Shown here in pieces: positions 1 through 8,438 of a stretch of DNA of 64,000 nucleotides. Origin of the DNA: Burkholderiales bacterium (GTDB taxonomy: Bacteria; Pseudomonadota; Gammaproteobacteria; Burkholderiales; Methylophilaceae); the NCBI GenBank assembly GCA_030831475.1, contig JAURKY010000006.1:62001-126000 (forward strand), read 5' to 3'. Each line of letters opens with the position of its first letter. Position 1 is the stretch's first letter. The translations under genes and the position numbers were made by a program. The notes beneath the pieces are model-generated. The model did not search any database, was not told the DNA's origin, and saw nothing but the letters and a program-made list of their open reading frames with translations.

Positions 1-681
1 TGAAGCTCCGATGATCCAGCCTTTTGGTATGGACAAATCTTGATAAATTTGACTTGAATTCAAATGAACGCCATCTAAACCAAGATCTTTAGCTAACTCT
101 ATGTTTGAATTAAGCAAAATAGACATATCATAATTTTTTGTGAGCTTCTGAACTTCTTTACAAAAATAAATAAGATCATTAATCTCGAGACTTTTTTCCC
201 TAATTTGGATTAACTGAAGTCCATTTTCAATTTTTCTCTTTAATGCACTAAAAAAATTATCTTTTAATTCAGAAAAGTTAGTGATGGCATAAATTGGGGG
301 TAAAGATAGCGCTTTAAAAATAACTGAATTAGCTTCTAAAATTGGAGTTACTTCAGGGTCTCTAAGGTCGGTCCAATTTATATTTTGATTTTCTTTAGGC
401 ACAACATCACCATCCCATTGAGACACTAGAAAAAAATGAAGTCTGACTGAGGCATGTTCATAAGAATGATGTCTTATAATCCAGGGGGAACAGCCATTAA
501 TATTAATACCTAACTCTTCTTTTAGTTCTCTTTTTAACGCCTGCTCAGGACTTTCATTATTTTCTACCTTACCTCCAGGAAACTCCCACCATCCATGATA
601 AGGCTTAGGCTGAGGTCTTTGTGCTAAAAGAACCTTATTATCATTTCTTAAGATACCAACCGCAACATCAACAATTTTCAC
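1..681 (-). CDS. MutT-type Nudix hydrolase fused to a ThiE-like domain (partial, 3' end outside window)
   Basis: The open frame runs off the left edge with 227 codons visible, starting from GTG 2 nt after the argJ stop. Residues 1 to about 130 form a Nudix domain with a complete Nudix box from G37 to I59 (GG, then E43, then RELKEELGI). From about residue 140 the sequence becomes ThiE-like, with LIQIREK, DGVHL and a final IIGAS. Nudix enzymes of this type clean 8-oxo-dGTP from the nucleotide pool. The ThiE-like half resembles thiamine-phosphate synthase, but whether it is catalytic cannot be judged from a truncated protein. The fusion is known in proteobacteria. Position directly after argJ on the same strand suggests cotranscription. 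Confidence 0.9.
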   Translation of the reverse strand, partial: MKIVDVAVGILRNDNKVLLAQRPQPKPYHGWWEFPGGKVENNESPEQALKRELKEELGININGCSPWIIRHHSYEHASVRLHFFLVSQWDGDVVPKENQNINWTDLRDPEVTPILEANSVIFKALSLPPIYAITNFSELKDNFFSALKRKIENGLQLIQIREKSLEINDLIYFCKEVQKLTKNYDMSILLNSNIELAKDLGLDGVHLNSSQIYQDLSIPKGWIIGAS

Positions 682-683
682 AA

Positions 684-1913
684 TTAACTTCGGTATTCTG
701 CGTTTATTTTTACGTAATCGTAAGACAAATCAGTTGTCCAGAAGGATGAATGTTCTGAGCCTATTTTGAGATCAACTTTTAAATGAATTTCTGTTTTTTT
801 CATTTCAATATTGGCCAATTCCTCATCATAATTCGAAGCAATAGATCCATTCTGAGCAAAAGGTAGGCCATTTAAATAAACATCGACTTTATCAATCAAA
901 AGAGAACTAATATCCGCATTTCCTATGGCGGCTAAAATTCTTCCTAGATTTGGATCTGATGCAAATAGTGCCGTTTTAACCAAAGGAGAATGTGAAATTT
1001 TCTTGGCAATCTCCTTACAATCATTTTTAGTTTTACCATTGATTACCTCAATATGAATAAATTTTGTAGCCCCCTCTCCATCCCTAATGATTGAATGAGC
1101 TAAATACGAAGCAACCTCAAAAAAACCCTCTTTTATAATTTCGTAATCTTTATCACCCTCATTAGAAATTAATTTATTTTGTGCTTGATTGGTTGCCATC
1201 AAAATAAAGGAATCATTAGTAGATGTATCACCATCAACACTAATAGCATTAAAACTATCCTCAACAATTTCTTTGTGAATTCTAGAGAGTATTGATTGGC
1301 TAATATTTGCATTGGTACCAATGAAAGCAAGCATAGTGGCCATATTGGGGCAAATCATCCCAGAACCCTTACTAATCCCTGTGATCACAATATCCTCATT
1401 TTCAGTTTTAATTTTTGTTGAATAAGCCTTAGGAACTGTATCAGTCGTCATAATTGCTTCCGCAACTTCCAACCAATGTGACTCTGCAAGACTTTCTATA
1501 AGGTTAGTGAATTGTCCAACGATCTTATTAACGGGGATGTGAGTCAAAATGACACCCGTTGAAAAAGGCAAAATATCATGAGCTTGAACTTTGAGATTTG
1601 TGGCTAACTCAGAGCAAATCTGCATAGCATTATCAAATCCCTCTGATCCTGTTCCAGCGTTTGCAGAACCGGTATTTATAAGCAATGCCCTTTTATGAGA
1701 GCCTGCCTTTAAGTGATTTTGACATACTTGAACGGGAGCCGCTCGAAATTTATTTTTTGTAAATAAGCCTGAAACAACGCTTCCCTCGTCAAGCATAATT
1801 AAAGATAAATCTTTTCTATCCTTGTATTTAATTCCAGCTTTAACCGATGCAAGTTTAATACCTGGAACATTCAAAATATTATTTACTTCAGGTTTTTTTA
1901 GTCCAACCGGCAT
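684..1913 (-). CDS. argJ: Bifunctional glutamate N-acetyltransferase / amino-acid acetyltransferase
   Basis: ArgJ moves the acetyl group from N-acetylornithine to glutamate, which recycles acetyl in arginine biosynthesis, and many members also use acetyl-CoA. The 409-residue length is normal for the family. The autoproteolysis site is visible as PNMATMLAF, with cleavage expected between A192 and T193 so that T193 becomes the nucleophile of the beta chain. GTG(I/V)-type glycine-rich segments and the C-terminal NYDEELANIE region are typical. The ATG follows the cysS stop with no gap, and the next gene starts 2 nt downstream, so cysS-argJ-mutT probably form one transcript. Confidence 0.95.
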   Translation of the reverse strand: MPVGLKKPEVNNILNVPGIKLASVKAGIKYKDRKDLSLIMLDEGSVVSGLFTKNKFRAAPVQVCQNHLKAGSHKRALLINTGSANAGTGSEGFDNAMQICSELATNLKVQAHDILPFSTGVILTHIPVNKIVGQFTNLIESLAESHWLEVAEAIMTTDTVPKAYSTKIKTENEDIVITGISKGSGMICPNMATMLAFIGTNANISQSILSRIHKEIVEDSFNAISVDGDTSTNDSFILMATNQAQNKLISNEGDKDYEIIKEGFFEVASYLAHSIIRDGEGATKFIHIEVINGKTKNDCKEIAKKISHSPLVKTALFASDPNLGRILAAIGNADISSLLIDKVDVYLNGLPFAQNGSIASNYDEELANIEMKKTEIHLKVDLKIGSEHSSFWTTDLSYDYVKINAEYRS

Positions 1914-3278
1914 TTATTTTTTTCTCCAAATGGTGCCCTCAGGTGTATCTTCCAATAAAATACCCTTCTTAAGAAGATTGGCTCTAATGTCATCAGCTTC
2001 TTGAAAATTTTTATTTTTTTTAGCATCATTCCTTTTTTTAATCATTAATTCAATATCTACATCATCCTTTAAATTATTACCTTGTAAAAAATGCTCAGGA
2101 TCTTTGGATAATAACCCTAAAATTTGCGCAAGGCTCTTCAAAAGAATTAATAGCTCACTTGAATTGGTTTTATTTATTTCATTAGCTAATTCAAATAAAA
2201 TTGCTATGGCCTCAGAAGAATTAAAATCATCATCAAGTGCCTGCTTAAACTTGTTAGCATAGGGTTGATTCCAGTCAATCTTACTGATTAATTCGCCTTT
2301 AAAATCTCTAATAGTTAGGTATAGCTTGGTTAATCCGATTTTGGCATCCTCAAGATGTTTATCAGAATAATTCAATGGGCTCCTGTAATGAGCTTTAAGG
2401 ATAAAAAAACGAACAACCTCTGCATCATAATGTTCAAGTATTGATCGTATAGTGAAAAAATTACCGAGTGATTTGGACATTTTTTCATCATCAACTTTGA
2501 CGAAACCATTATGTATCCAATAGTTTGCCATTTGACAATCATTTGCAGCTTCAGACTGGGCAATTTCGTTCTCATGATGAGGAAATTGTAAATCTTGTCC
2601 TCCGCCATGAATATCGAAGTGTTGACCTAAAATTTCATTGCTCATCACAGAACACTCGATATGCCAACCAGGGCGGCCTCTACCCCATGGCGAGTCCCAT
2701 GAGGGCTCATTCGTCTTTGCAGATTTCCAAAGAACAAAATCAAATGAATTTTCTTTTGAATGATCAATTTCAACTCGATTACCTGCCTTAAGCTCTTTAA
2801 GTGATTTTCCAGATAATTTTCCATAGCCTTCAAATTTTTCCACAGAGTAATAAACGTCATTATTATCTGCTTGATAGGCAAATCCTTTATCAATCAGGTT
2901 AGCAATCATTTTGATCATGCCATCAATATGCTGCGTTGCCCTCGGCTCATAAGTTGGGTTTAACACATTAAGAGCACCTATATCTTGATTCATTTCATCG
3001 ATAAATTTTTGGGTAAGTTCACCAATGGTGATCTTCTGCTCATTTGCTCTAGCAATAATTTTGTCATCAATATCGGTAATGTTTCTTACATAAATAACGT
3101 CATAACCATGAGCCTTAAACCATCGGTTAATTAAATCGAATACTACAAGGACACGTGCGTGCCCCAAATGACATAAATCGTAGACGGTCATCCCACACAC
3201 ATACATTTTAACTTTCTCTTTTTCTATCGGGGAAAAGATCTCTTTTGATTTTGTTAGACTGTTATATACCTTAATCAT
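1914..3278 (-). CDS. cysS: Cysteinyl-tRNA synthetase
   Basis: CysS charges tRNA-Cys. With the start at 3278 ([10 protein letters not shown]) the protein has 454 residues and the zinc ligands fall at C28, C209, H234 and E238, the same numbers as in the E. coli enzyme, which strongly supports this start over the 22-residue longer frame. The HIGH motif appears as HLGH (37-40) and KMSKS lies at 266-270. The C-terminal part carries the anticodon-binding region ending in GTIWRKK. It is followed immediately by argJ and is divergent from the cyclophilin gene ppiA, so the 113-nt gap between them should hold both promoters. Confidence 0.96.
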   Translation of the reverse strand: MIKVYNSLTKSKEIFSPIEKEKVKMYVCGMTVYDLCHLGHARVLVVFDLINRWFKAHGYDVIYVRNITDIDDKIIARANEQKITIGELTQKFIDEMNQDIGALNVLNPTYEPRATQHIDGMIKMIANLIDKGFAYQADNNDVYYSVEKFEGYGKLSGKSLKELKAGNRVEIDHSKENSFDFVLWKSAKTNEPSWDSPWGRGRPGWHIECSVMSNEILGQHFDIHGGGQDLQFPHHENEIAQSEAANDCQMANYWIHNGFVKVDDEKMSKSLGNFFTIRSILEHYDAEVVRFFILKAHYRSPLNYSDKHLEDAKIGLTKLYLTIRDFKGELISKIDWNQPYANKFKQALDDDFNSSEAIAILFELANEINKTNSSELLILLKSLAQILGLLSKDPEHFLQGNNLKDDVDIELMIKKRNDAKKNKNFQEADDIRANLLKKGILLEDTPEGTIWRKK

Positions 3279-3391
3279 GGCTAAAAGATTTGTCCTGATA
3301 CCGGGTGGTAATCGCTTATTATTTATGATAAATTCTCGATACAAAATTATAGCATGCAGCTTTCCAACAATTTTTCTTTGAAATTCTATAT

Positions 3392-3937
3392 ATGAAAAAA
3401 TTATCTAAAATTCTTTTACTGATCTTTATTCTTTTATTTCCTCTATCAAACCATGCACAAAGTGTAATCATAAAAACTACTAAGGGTGATATTGAGATCG
3501 AATTATATGAAGATAAGGCACCTGAAACCGTAAAAAACTTTATAAGTTATATTAATGCTGATTTTTATAATGGCACAATTTTTCATAGAGTGATAAGAGG
3601 TTTTATGATACAAGGCGGTGGTTATGATAAGAATCTTAATTTAAAGCCTACTGAAGCCCCCATAAAAAATGAATCTAAAAATGGATTATTCAATGAGACC
3701 TATACCATTGCAATGGCGCGGACAAATGATCCGCATTCGGCCACCTCACAATTTTTTATCAATCTTGTAGATAACTATTTTTTAGATGATGGGGATGGTT
3801 ACTGTGTTTTCGGTAAAGTAAAAAGTGGTCAAAAGGTTGTGCAAACCATTGGTTCATTGCCCACTCATGTAAAAGACGGTATGGGTGATGTCCCCATCAA
3901 GCGTGTTACCATAAAGTCAATCGAAATTAAAAAATAG
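3392..3937 (+). CDS. ppiA: Secreted cyclophilin-type peptidyl-prolyl cis-trans isomerase
   Basis: This 181-residue cyclophilin isomerises X-Pro bonds. A signal peptide is visible (KK, then a hydrophobic run ending near SNHAQS at about residue 23), so the protein probably acts in the periplasm. Core motifs are [14 protein letters not shown] and [11 protein letters not shown]. It sits 7 nt upstream of a second, cytoplasmic cyclophilin with nearly identical motifs, which points to an old tandem duplication split between two compartments. The pair leads into lpxH. Confidence 0.93.
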   Translation: MKKLSKILLLIFILLFPLSNHAQSVIIKTTKGDIEIELYEDKAPETVKNFISYINADFYNGTIFHRVIRGFMIQGGGYDKNLNLKPTEAPIKNESKNGLFNETYTIAMARTNDPHSATSQFFINLVDNYFLDDGDGYCVFGKVKSGQKVVQTIGSLPTHVKDGMGDVPIKRVTIKSIEIKK

Positions 3938-3944
3938 GAAAAAT

Positions 3945-4430
3945 ATGATTACATTTAAAACTAACTATGGCTCATTTTCTGTGGAGCTTGATAATGAGAA
4001 AGCTCCAATTACTTCCAAGAATTTTCTAGATTACGTTAATAGTGGATTTTACAATGGTACAATCTTTCATCGAGTTATAAATGGCTTTATGATTCAAGGT
4101 GGTGGCTTTAACGAAGATATGTCTCAAAAAGAAACCAAAGCTCCAATAGAAAATGAATCAAAAAATGGTCTAAAAAATAGTTCCTATTCCATTGCAATGG
4201 CCAGAACGTCGATACCAAACTCTGCTACATCACAATTTTTCATAAATGTTGCTGATAATACTTTTTTAGATTATCCCGGCCAAGATGGAGTGGGGTATTG
4301 TGTGTTCGGAAAAATTACTGAAGGTATTGAAACCATAGATAAAATTAAAAATGTTGAAACAGGTAACCATCCATCAGGCCACCAAGATGTTCCATTGAGC
4401 CCTGTTATTATTGAGGAAGTCACCAGCTGA
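3945..4430 (+). CDS. ppiB: Cytoplasmic cyclophilin-type peptidyl-prolyl cis-trans isomerase
   Basis: This 161-residue protein has no signal peptide and starts directly with the first beta strand, as in PpiB. Motifs [14 protein letters not shown] and TSQFFINVADN mark the active site. It catalyses proline isomerisation during cytoplasmic folding. Its end contains GAGGAAG, which serves as the ribosome binding site of lpxH, and its TGA stop overlaps the proposed lpxH start by 4 nt. Confidence 0.94.
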   Translation: MITFKTNYGSFSVELDNEKAPITSKNFLDYVNSGFYNGTIFHRVINGFMIQGGGFNEDMSQKETKAPIENESKNGLKNSSYSIAMARTSIPNSATSQFFINVADNTFLDYPGQDGVGYCVFGKITEGIETIDKIKNVETGNHPSGHQDVPLSPVIIEEVTS

Positions 4431-5164
4431 TTCATTTAGATAAATCTGCAGTCTTTGTATCTGATATTCACCTATCTGAGTCGGCACCAAAGACCATTAA
4501 AGCCTTTGAAAATTTTTTAAAAAATACCGTCTCAAGGTACAACGCTTTATTTATATTAGGGGATCTTTTTGAATATTGGGCCGGCGATGATGCGAGACAA
4601 TTTTTGAGCACTCAAAAGGCATTAAATACTCTTTCAAAAAAAATTAAAATTTATTTTATTCCAGGCAATCGAGATTTTTTAGTGGGTAACCATTTCCAAG
4701 AAAAAAACAGTATTCATTTTTTAAAAGATAATACACTCATAAAGCTTGGTAACCTAAATACGCTTCTTTTGCATGGTGATACCCTTTGTACAGATGATTA
4801 CAGGTACCAAATTTTTCGTTTTTTTTCACGGAAAAAATTTTTGGTTAATTTATTTTTTTCATGGCGATCTGTTGAAAAGAGAAAATTATTTTGTGAAAAT
4901 TTAAGAAAAAAAAGTAGTTCTAAACAATCTAACAACCCTAATAACATTATTGACGTAAATGAAAATGCAGTTAAGAAATTATTTATAAATAACAATTATG
5001 CGCCACTTATGATTCATGGCCACACTCATCGCTTAAAAACTCATGATTATAATTTTGATGGACATGAATGTCAGCGTTGGGTTTTAGGGGATTGGGATAA
5101 ACAAGCTAACTACCTTATCTGGGATGGTAAAAAACTTCAAAATAAATTTTTTAATTTAAATTAA
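4427..5164 (+). CDS. lpxH: UDP-2,3-diacylglucosamine diphosphatase, probable CTG start
   Basis: LpxH hydrolyses UDP-2,3-diacylglucosamine to lipid X in lipid A synthesis. All calcineurin-like metal motifs are present when the frame is read from 4427: D13-x-H15, G45-D46, N81-R82-D83, H116 and a late GHTHR. The usual start codons give only a frame from TTG 4604, which would cut off D13, H15 and D46. No ATG, GTG or TTG lies between the in-frame stop at 4412 and that site. CTG 4427 lies 7 nt after GAGGAAG, overlaps the ppiB stop as CTGA, and yields 245 residues against about 240 in E. coli. ATT 4430 is a weaker alternative. The 3' end overlaps convergent nusB by 9 nt. Confidence 0.88.
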   Translation: MIHLDKSAVFVSDIHLSESAPKTIKAFENFLKNTVSRYNALFILGDLFEYWAGDDARQFLSTQKALNTLSKKIKIYFIPGNRDFLVGNHFQEKNSIHFLKDNTLIKLGNLNTLLLHGDTLCTDDYRYQIFRFFSRKKFLVNLFFSWRSVEKRKLFCENLRKKSSSKQSNNPNNIIDVNENAVKKLFINNNYAPLMIHGHTHRLKTHDYNFDGHECQRWVLGDWDKQANYLIWDGKKLQNKFFNLN

Positions 5165-5599
5165 AAACTCTTCTTTCCTATTTTCTTTAGCAGCTTTATT
5201 CAAAACGCCATTAATAAACTTAAAACCATCTGATCCACCAAAAGCTTTAGCAATTTCAATAGCCTCATTGATGACGACACGGTAAGGGACTTCAGGAAAA
5301 AATTTTAACTCATACAAAGCACCATAGATAATCGAAAGTTCAATAGGGCTTAACTCACTTAGGTCGCGATCAAGGTAAGTTTGAATTTCTGCCTGGAGAT
5401 CATTAATATTTTCACTGACTCCACCAAAAATTTGATTATAAAACTCTTCATCAGCACGATTAAAATCTGGGTCATCTTTAATATCTTTTTTTATCTGCGA
5501 CACATCAAACTGATTAACAATCCCTCGATAAATACTTTTCATAATGAGCTCGCGAGATTTACGTCGATTGTTTATTTTTTTTGACTTATTTGATTGCAT
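5156..5599 (-). CDS. nusB: Transcription antitermination factor NusB
   Basis: NusB binds boxA RNA together with NusE (ribosomal protein S10) and supports antitermination in rRNA operons. The protein is 147 residues from ATG 5599, or 149 from GTG 5605. The NusB fold is recognisable by a basic N-terminus (NRRKSRELIMKSIY), LSPIELSIIYGALYEL and VINEAIEIAKAFGGSDGFKFINGVL near the end. The start overlaps ribH, in the widespread ribH-nusB order. No clear ribosome binding site decides between the two starts. Confidence 0.94.
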   Translation of the reverse strand: MQSNKSKKINNRRKSRELIMKSIYRGIVNQFDVSQIKKDIKDDPDFNRADEEFYNQIFGGVSENINDLQAEIQTYLDRDLSELSPIELSIIYGALYELKFFPEVPYRVVINEAIEIAKAFGGSDGFKFINGVLNKAAKENRKEEFLI

Positions 5600-6023
5600 G
5601 GCCACTTAATTTTTCTGCTAAATGTGCCATTTCAACAGCTGCCATGGCAGCCTCAGCTCCTTTTATTTTTGTTCGAGCAAATGCCTGATCATCATCATTG
5701 GTAGTGATAATGCCATTAATGACAGGGATATGATGATTGAGTTGAACCTCAAGTAGACCCTGAGCTGACTGATCAGAAACAACCTCGAAATGATAGGTTT
5801 CACCGCGAATAACAGCGCCAATGGCAATGAGAACATTATATTTTTTTTTCAAGGCCATTAAATCTAGAACAATTGGAATTTCTAAAGCCCCAGGAACAGA
5901 TTCTAAATCAATGTTATTTTTAGAGATGCCCTCTTTTTCTAATTGCGAAAGGCAAGCATCCAATATTTCATCTACAACTGATTGATTAAATCTTGATGCG
6001 ACAATTCCTACAGATAATTCCAT
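5586..6023 (-). CDS. ribH: 6,7-dimethyl-8-ribityllumazine synthase
   Basis: RibH condenses 5-amino-6-ribitylaminouracil with 3,4-dihydroxy-2-butanone 4-phosphate in riboflavin synthesis. The 145-residue protein carries SRFNQSVVDEIL at the N-terminus, the substrate-binding VPGALEIP, and GAVIRGETYHFEVV with the catalytic histidine. It overlaps nusB by 14 nt, so the two are probably translationally coupled. Other riboflavin genes are not in this window. Confidence 0.95.
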   Translation of the reverse strand: MELSVGIVASRFNQSVVDEILDACLSQLEKEGISKNNIDLESVPGALEIPIVLDLMALKKKYNVLIAIGAVIRGETYHFEVVSDQSAQGLLEVQLNHHIPVINGIITTNDDDQAFARTKIKGAEAAMAAVEMAHLAEKLSGHAIK

Positions 6024-6038
6024 TAATAAGCCTCATTT

Positions 6039-7607
6039 TTAAAGAAAAATGATTATACCTTTTTGAAGCGCATTTGAAATACCCATAAATATAGGCACAC
6101 CAACTACAATCCAGGCAATTGGTAATATTATTTTTTGTAAGGTTTTATTAGGTCCTACACTGGATGCTTCTAATTGACTTGCTGCATCTTTTTTATAGGC
6201 TAGATCCATTTCAATTTTTAGTTCAGCATCGCTCATAAAATGTTTCTTATCTAACGGCTTAACAAAATAATTCAAAATAAAACCTAACACCAATAAGAGT
6301 GCCAACATTGTAAAGCTAGAATTATAGGCTTCGGCCTCAGGGATTCCTTGACTTAGTTGATACTCACGAACATAAGACATAATGGCTGGTCCCAAAATAC
6401 CTGCTGTTGACCAGGCTGTGAGAAGCCGTCCATGAATAGCGCCTACATGCTGTGTCCCAAATATATCTGCAAGGTATGCCGGGATTGTTGCAAATCCTCC
6501 ACCATACATCGTCATAATAACTAAATTAATAAGAACAAAGAGCGCAATGTATTGATTTAAACCTGCCCATGGTGCAGAAAAGTATAAAAGAGTCCCCAAG
6601 CTAAAAAAGATGGCATAAGTGAGTTTTCTTCCCAAATAATCCGATGAGGATGCCCAGATAATTCTTCCAATAATGTTTGCCAGGGATAAAAGGGCGACAA
6701 AACCACCTGCAATCGCACCTATTTCTGCAGCTGAAAAATTTTGAGCAGCTATCTCTTGAAACATCGGTTTGGCAACAGCTAGTACCCCAATACCAGCGGA
6801 TACATTCAGGCAAAGAACACCCCATAAAAGCCAAAATTGATAAGTCTTATGAGCATGGTTAACATGGACATGATTTTTTGCAATCATGGCTGAATCTTTC
6901 TTTACTTGATTTCCACTTTCAACCTTATAATCAGAGGGCGGAATTCGGTAGCCAAACGCACCAATCATCATAGCAATAAAGTAAAAAATACCCATATACA
7001 AAAAAGCTTGAGCGGTACTGTAAGTATCAATAAGTTCAGCTGCTAGGGGTGTGCCTATCATGGCTCCACCGCCAAAACCCATAATAGCCATACCAGTTGC
7101 AAGCCCACGTCTGTCTGGGAACCATTTAATCAATGTCGATACGGGAGAAATATAACCTAATCCTAAACCGATTCCACCAATCACTCCGCCCCCCAGCCAA
7201 ATAAGCCATAGCTGGTGAGAGCTCACACCTAATGAGGAAATCATCAAGCCACCACCCCATAAAATAGCGGCTGCAACACCTGCTTTTCTGGGTCCTGCAG
7301 TTTCTAGCCAATGCCCAAAAACAGCTGCAGCCAATCCCAAACAAACTATAGCAATTGAAAAGGTCCAGACAACATCACTTAAAAGCCAATCACAATGGGT
7401 TATGAAAAGACGATCAAATAAACTTGTTTGAGCGGGGTCACATTGCTTGCCAATTAAATTAAGTAAGCCTTTCCCCTTGGCGGGCCAAAAAACACTGAAC
7501 CCATAAATCATGCCAATCGATAAATGAATTAATAATGCTGCAGGCGGGACTAACCAGCGGTTATAAGATTTATCTACAACAATTCTTTGACGATCTAAAA
7601 TGCTCAT
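6039..7607 (-). CDS. MFS transporter of the oxalate/formate antiporter (OFA) type with a C-terminal extra helix
   Basis: This 522-residue integral membrane protein shows about twelve hydrophobic segments plus a charged cytoplasmic stretch near residues 460-490. MFS signatures include GGGVIGGIGLGLGYISPVSTLIKWFPDRRGLATG, seen here as a glycine-rich loop followed by WFPDRRG, and GRIIWASSSDYLGRK. This places it with OFA-family carriers, which exchange small carboxylates such as oxalate and formate. The true substrate cannot be read from sequence. The last 35 residues form another helix (WIVVGVPIFMGI) that resembles the separate small subunit often encoded beside related carriers. It is divergent from phoB and shares the Pho-box intergenic region. 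Confidence 0.8.
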   Translation of the reverse strand: MSILDRQRIVVDKSYNRWLVPPAALLIHLSIGMIYGFSVFWPAKGKGLLNLIGKQCDPAQTSLFDRLFITHCDWLLSDVVWTFSIAIVCLGLAAAVFGHWLETAGPRKAGVAAAILWGGGLMISSLGVSSHQLWLIWLGGGVIGGIGLGLGYISPVSTLIKWFPDRRGLATGMAIMGFGGGAMIGTPLAAELIDTYSTAQAFLYMGIFYFIAMMIGAFGYRIPPSDYKVESGNQVKKDSAMIAKNHVHVNHAHKTYQFWLLWGVLCLNVSAGIGVLAVAKPMFQEIAAQNFSAAEIGAIAGGFVALLSLANIIGRIIWASSSDYLGRKLTYAIFFSLGTLLYFSAPWAGLNQYIALFVLINLVIMTMYGGGFATIPAYLADIFGTQHVGAIHGRLLTAWSTAGILGPAIMSYVREYQLSQGIPEAEAYNSSFTMLALLLVLGFILNYFVKPLDKKHFMSDAELKIEMDLAYKKDAASQLEASSVGPNKTLQKIILPIAWIVVGVPIFMGISNALQKGIIIFL

Positions 7608-7681
7608 TCACATCTCCTCACTTAACATTAAGTTAAATGATTTAAACATGATTGGCAACAGTTAAAATAGTTTGTTATGAT

Positions 7682-7710
7682 ATGTCATATAAATGTCATA
7701 ATTTAGTCAT
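7682..7710 (+). promoter_or_regulatory. Pho box: three tandem PhoB half-sites upstream of phoB
   Basis: TGTCAT occurs at 7683-7688 and 7694-7699, and the variant AGTCAT ends at 7710. GTCAT therefore recurs at 7684, 7695 and 7706, an exact 11-bp period. The known Pho box is built from TGTCA-type half-sites with this same 11-bp repeat. An AT-rich stretch suitable as a -10 element (TATTATAAA) follows directly, and phoB starts at 7737. Autoregulation of phoBR is the natural reading. The divergent MFS gene might also respond. Confidence 0.8.
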
Positions 7711-7736
7711 ATATTATAAAATTTTCAGGAAAATTT

Positions 7737-8423
7737 ATGGCAGCCAATATTTTAATTGTCGAAGACGAAGAGTCGATTTTAGAGCTCATAGCAATCAACT
7801 TACATCAGTCGGGCTTTAATCCGGTGAGAGCTTTGAGTGCAGAGTATGCTGAAAAAATCATTTCAAATACCCTGCCCGATCTAATCATTTTGGATTGGAT
7901 GTTGCCTGGTATTGATGGAATTGAGTTTGCTAGACGTCTTAAAACCAATAAAGAAACCAAGAGTATTCCTATCATTATGTTGACTGCGAAGAGTCAAGAG
8001 GATAACAAAGTCATGGGGCTTGAAGCAGGCGCAGATGATTACATGACAAAACCATTTAGCCCAAGGGAGTTAGTTGCTAGGGTGAAAGCTGTTTTAAGAC
8101 GAAAGGCTCCAGATTTGGTTAATGAGCCAATTGAATCGGGTCATTTATTTCTAGATCCATCCCAACATTTATTACAAAGTAACAAAAAAACTGTAACAAT
8201 TGGACCTACTGAATTCAGACTTCTACATTTTTTAATGAAAAATCCAAATATTATCTTTAATAGAAATCAAATTTTAGATAGAGTATGGGGAAACAAATCA
8301 GAGATTGATGATCGCACAGTTGATGTTCACATCAAAAGACTAAGAGACTGTCTAAAAGGAACGAATGACCATAATAAAATTGAAACGGTTCGTGGCATGG
8401 GTTATCGATTTAATGAAAATTAA
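7737..8423 (+). CDS. phoB: Phosphate regulon response regulator PhoB
   Basis: This 228-residue OmpR/PhoB-type regulator has a receiver domain (1 to about 120) with acidic pocket E9/D10, phosphoacceptor D53, T83 and K105. The C-terminal winged helix includes TEFRLLHFLM and DDRTVDVHIKRLRDCLK with RGMGYRF at the end. Phosphorylated by PhoR, it binds Pho boxes and activates phosphate-acquisition genes. A Pho box immediately upstream and a PhoR-like kinase 15 nt downstream make this assignment firm compared with other OmpR-family regulators. Confidence 0.95.
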   Translation: MAANILIVEDEESILELIAINLHQSGFNPVRALSAEYAEKIISNTLPDLIILDWMLPGIDGIEFARRLKTNKETKSIPIIMLTAKSQEDNKVMGLEAGADDYMTKPFSPRELVARVKAVLRRKAPDLVNEPIESGHLFLDPSQHLLQSNKKTVTIGPTEFRLLHFLMKNPNIIFNRNQILDRVWGNKSEIDDRTVDVHIKRLRDCLKGTNDHNKIETVRGMGYRFNEN

Positions 8424-8438
8424 CTTAAAACCTGTTTC

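Noticed and set aside
4604-5164. lpxH as a 5'-truncated pseudogene starting at TTG 4604
   Set aside because: The frame is intact upstream and encodes every catalytic motif. A ribosome binding site and a CTGA overlap support a start at 4427, and the full length matches the family.
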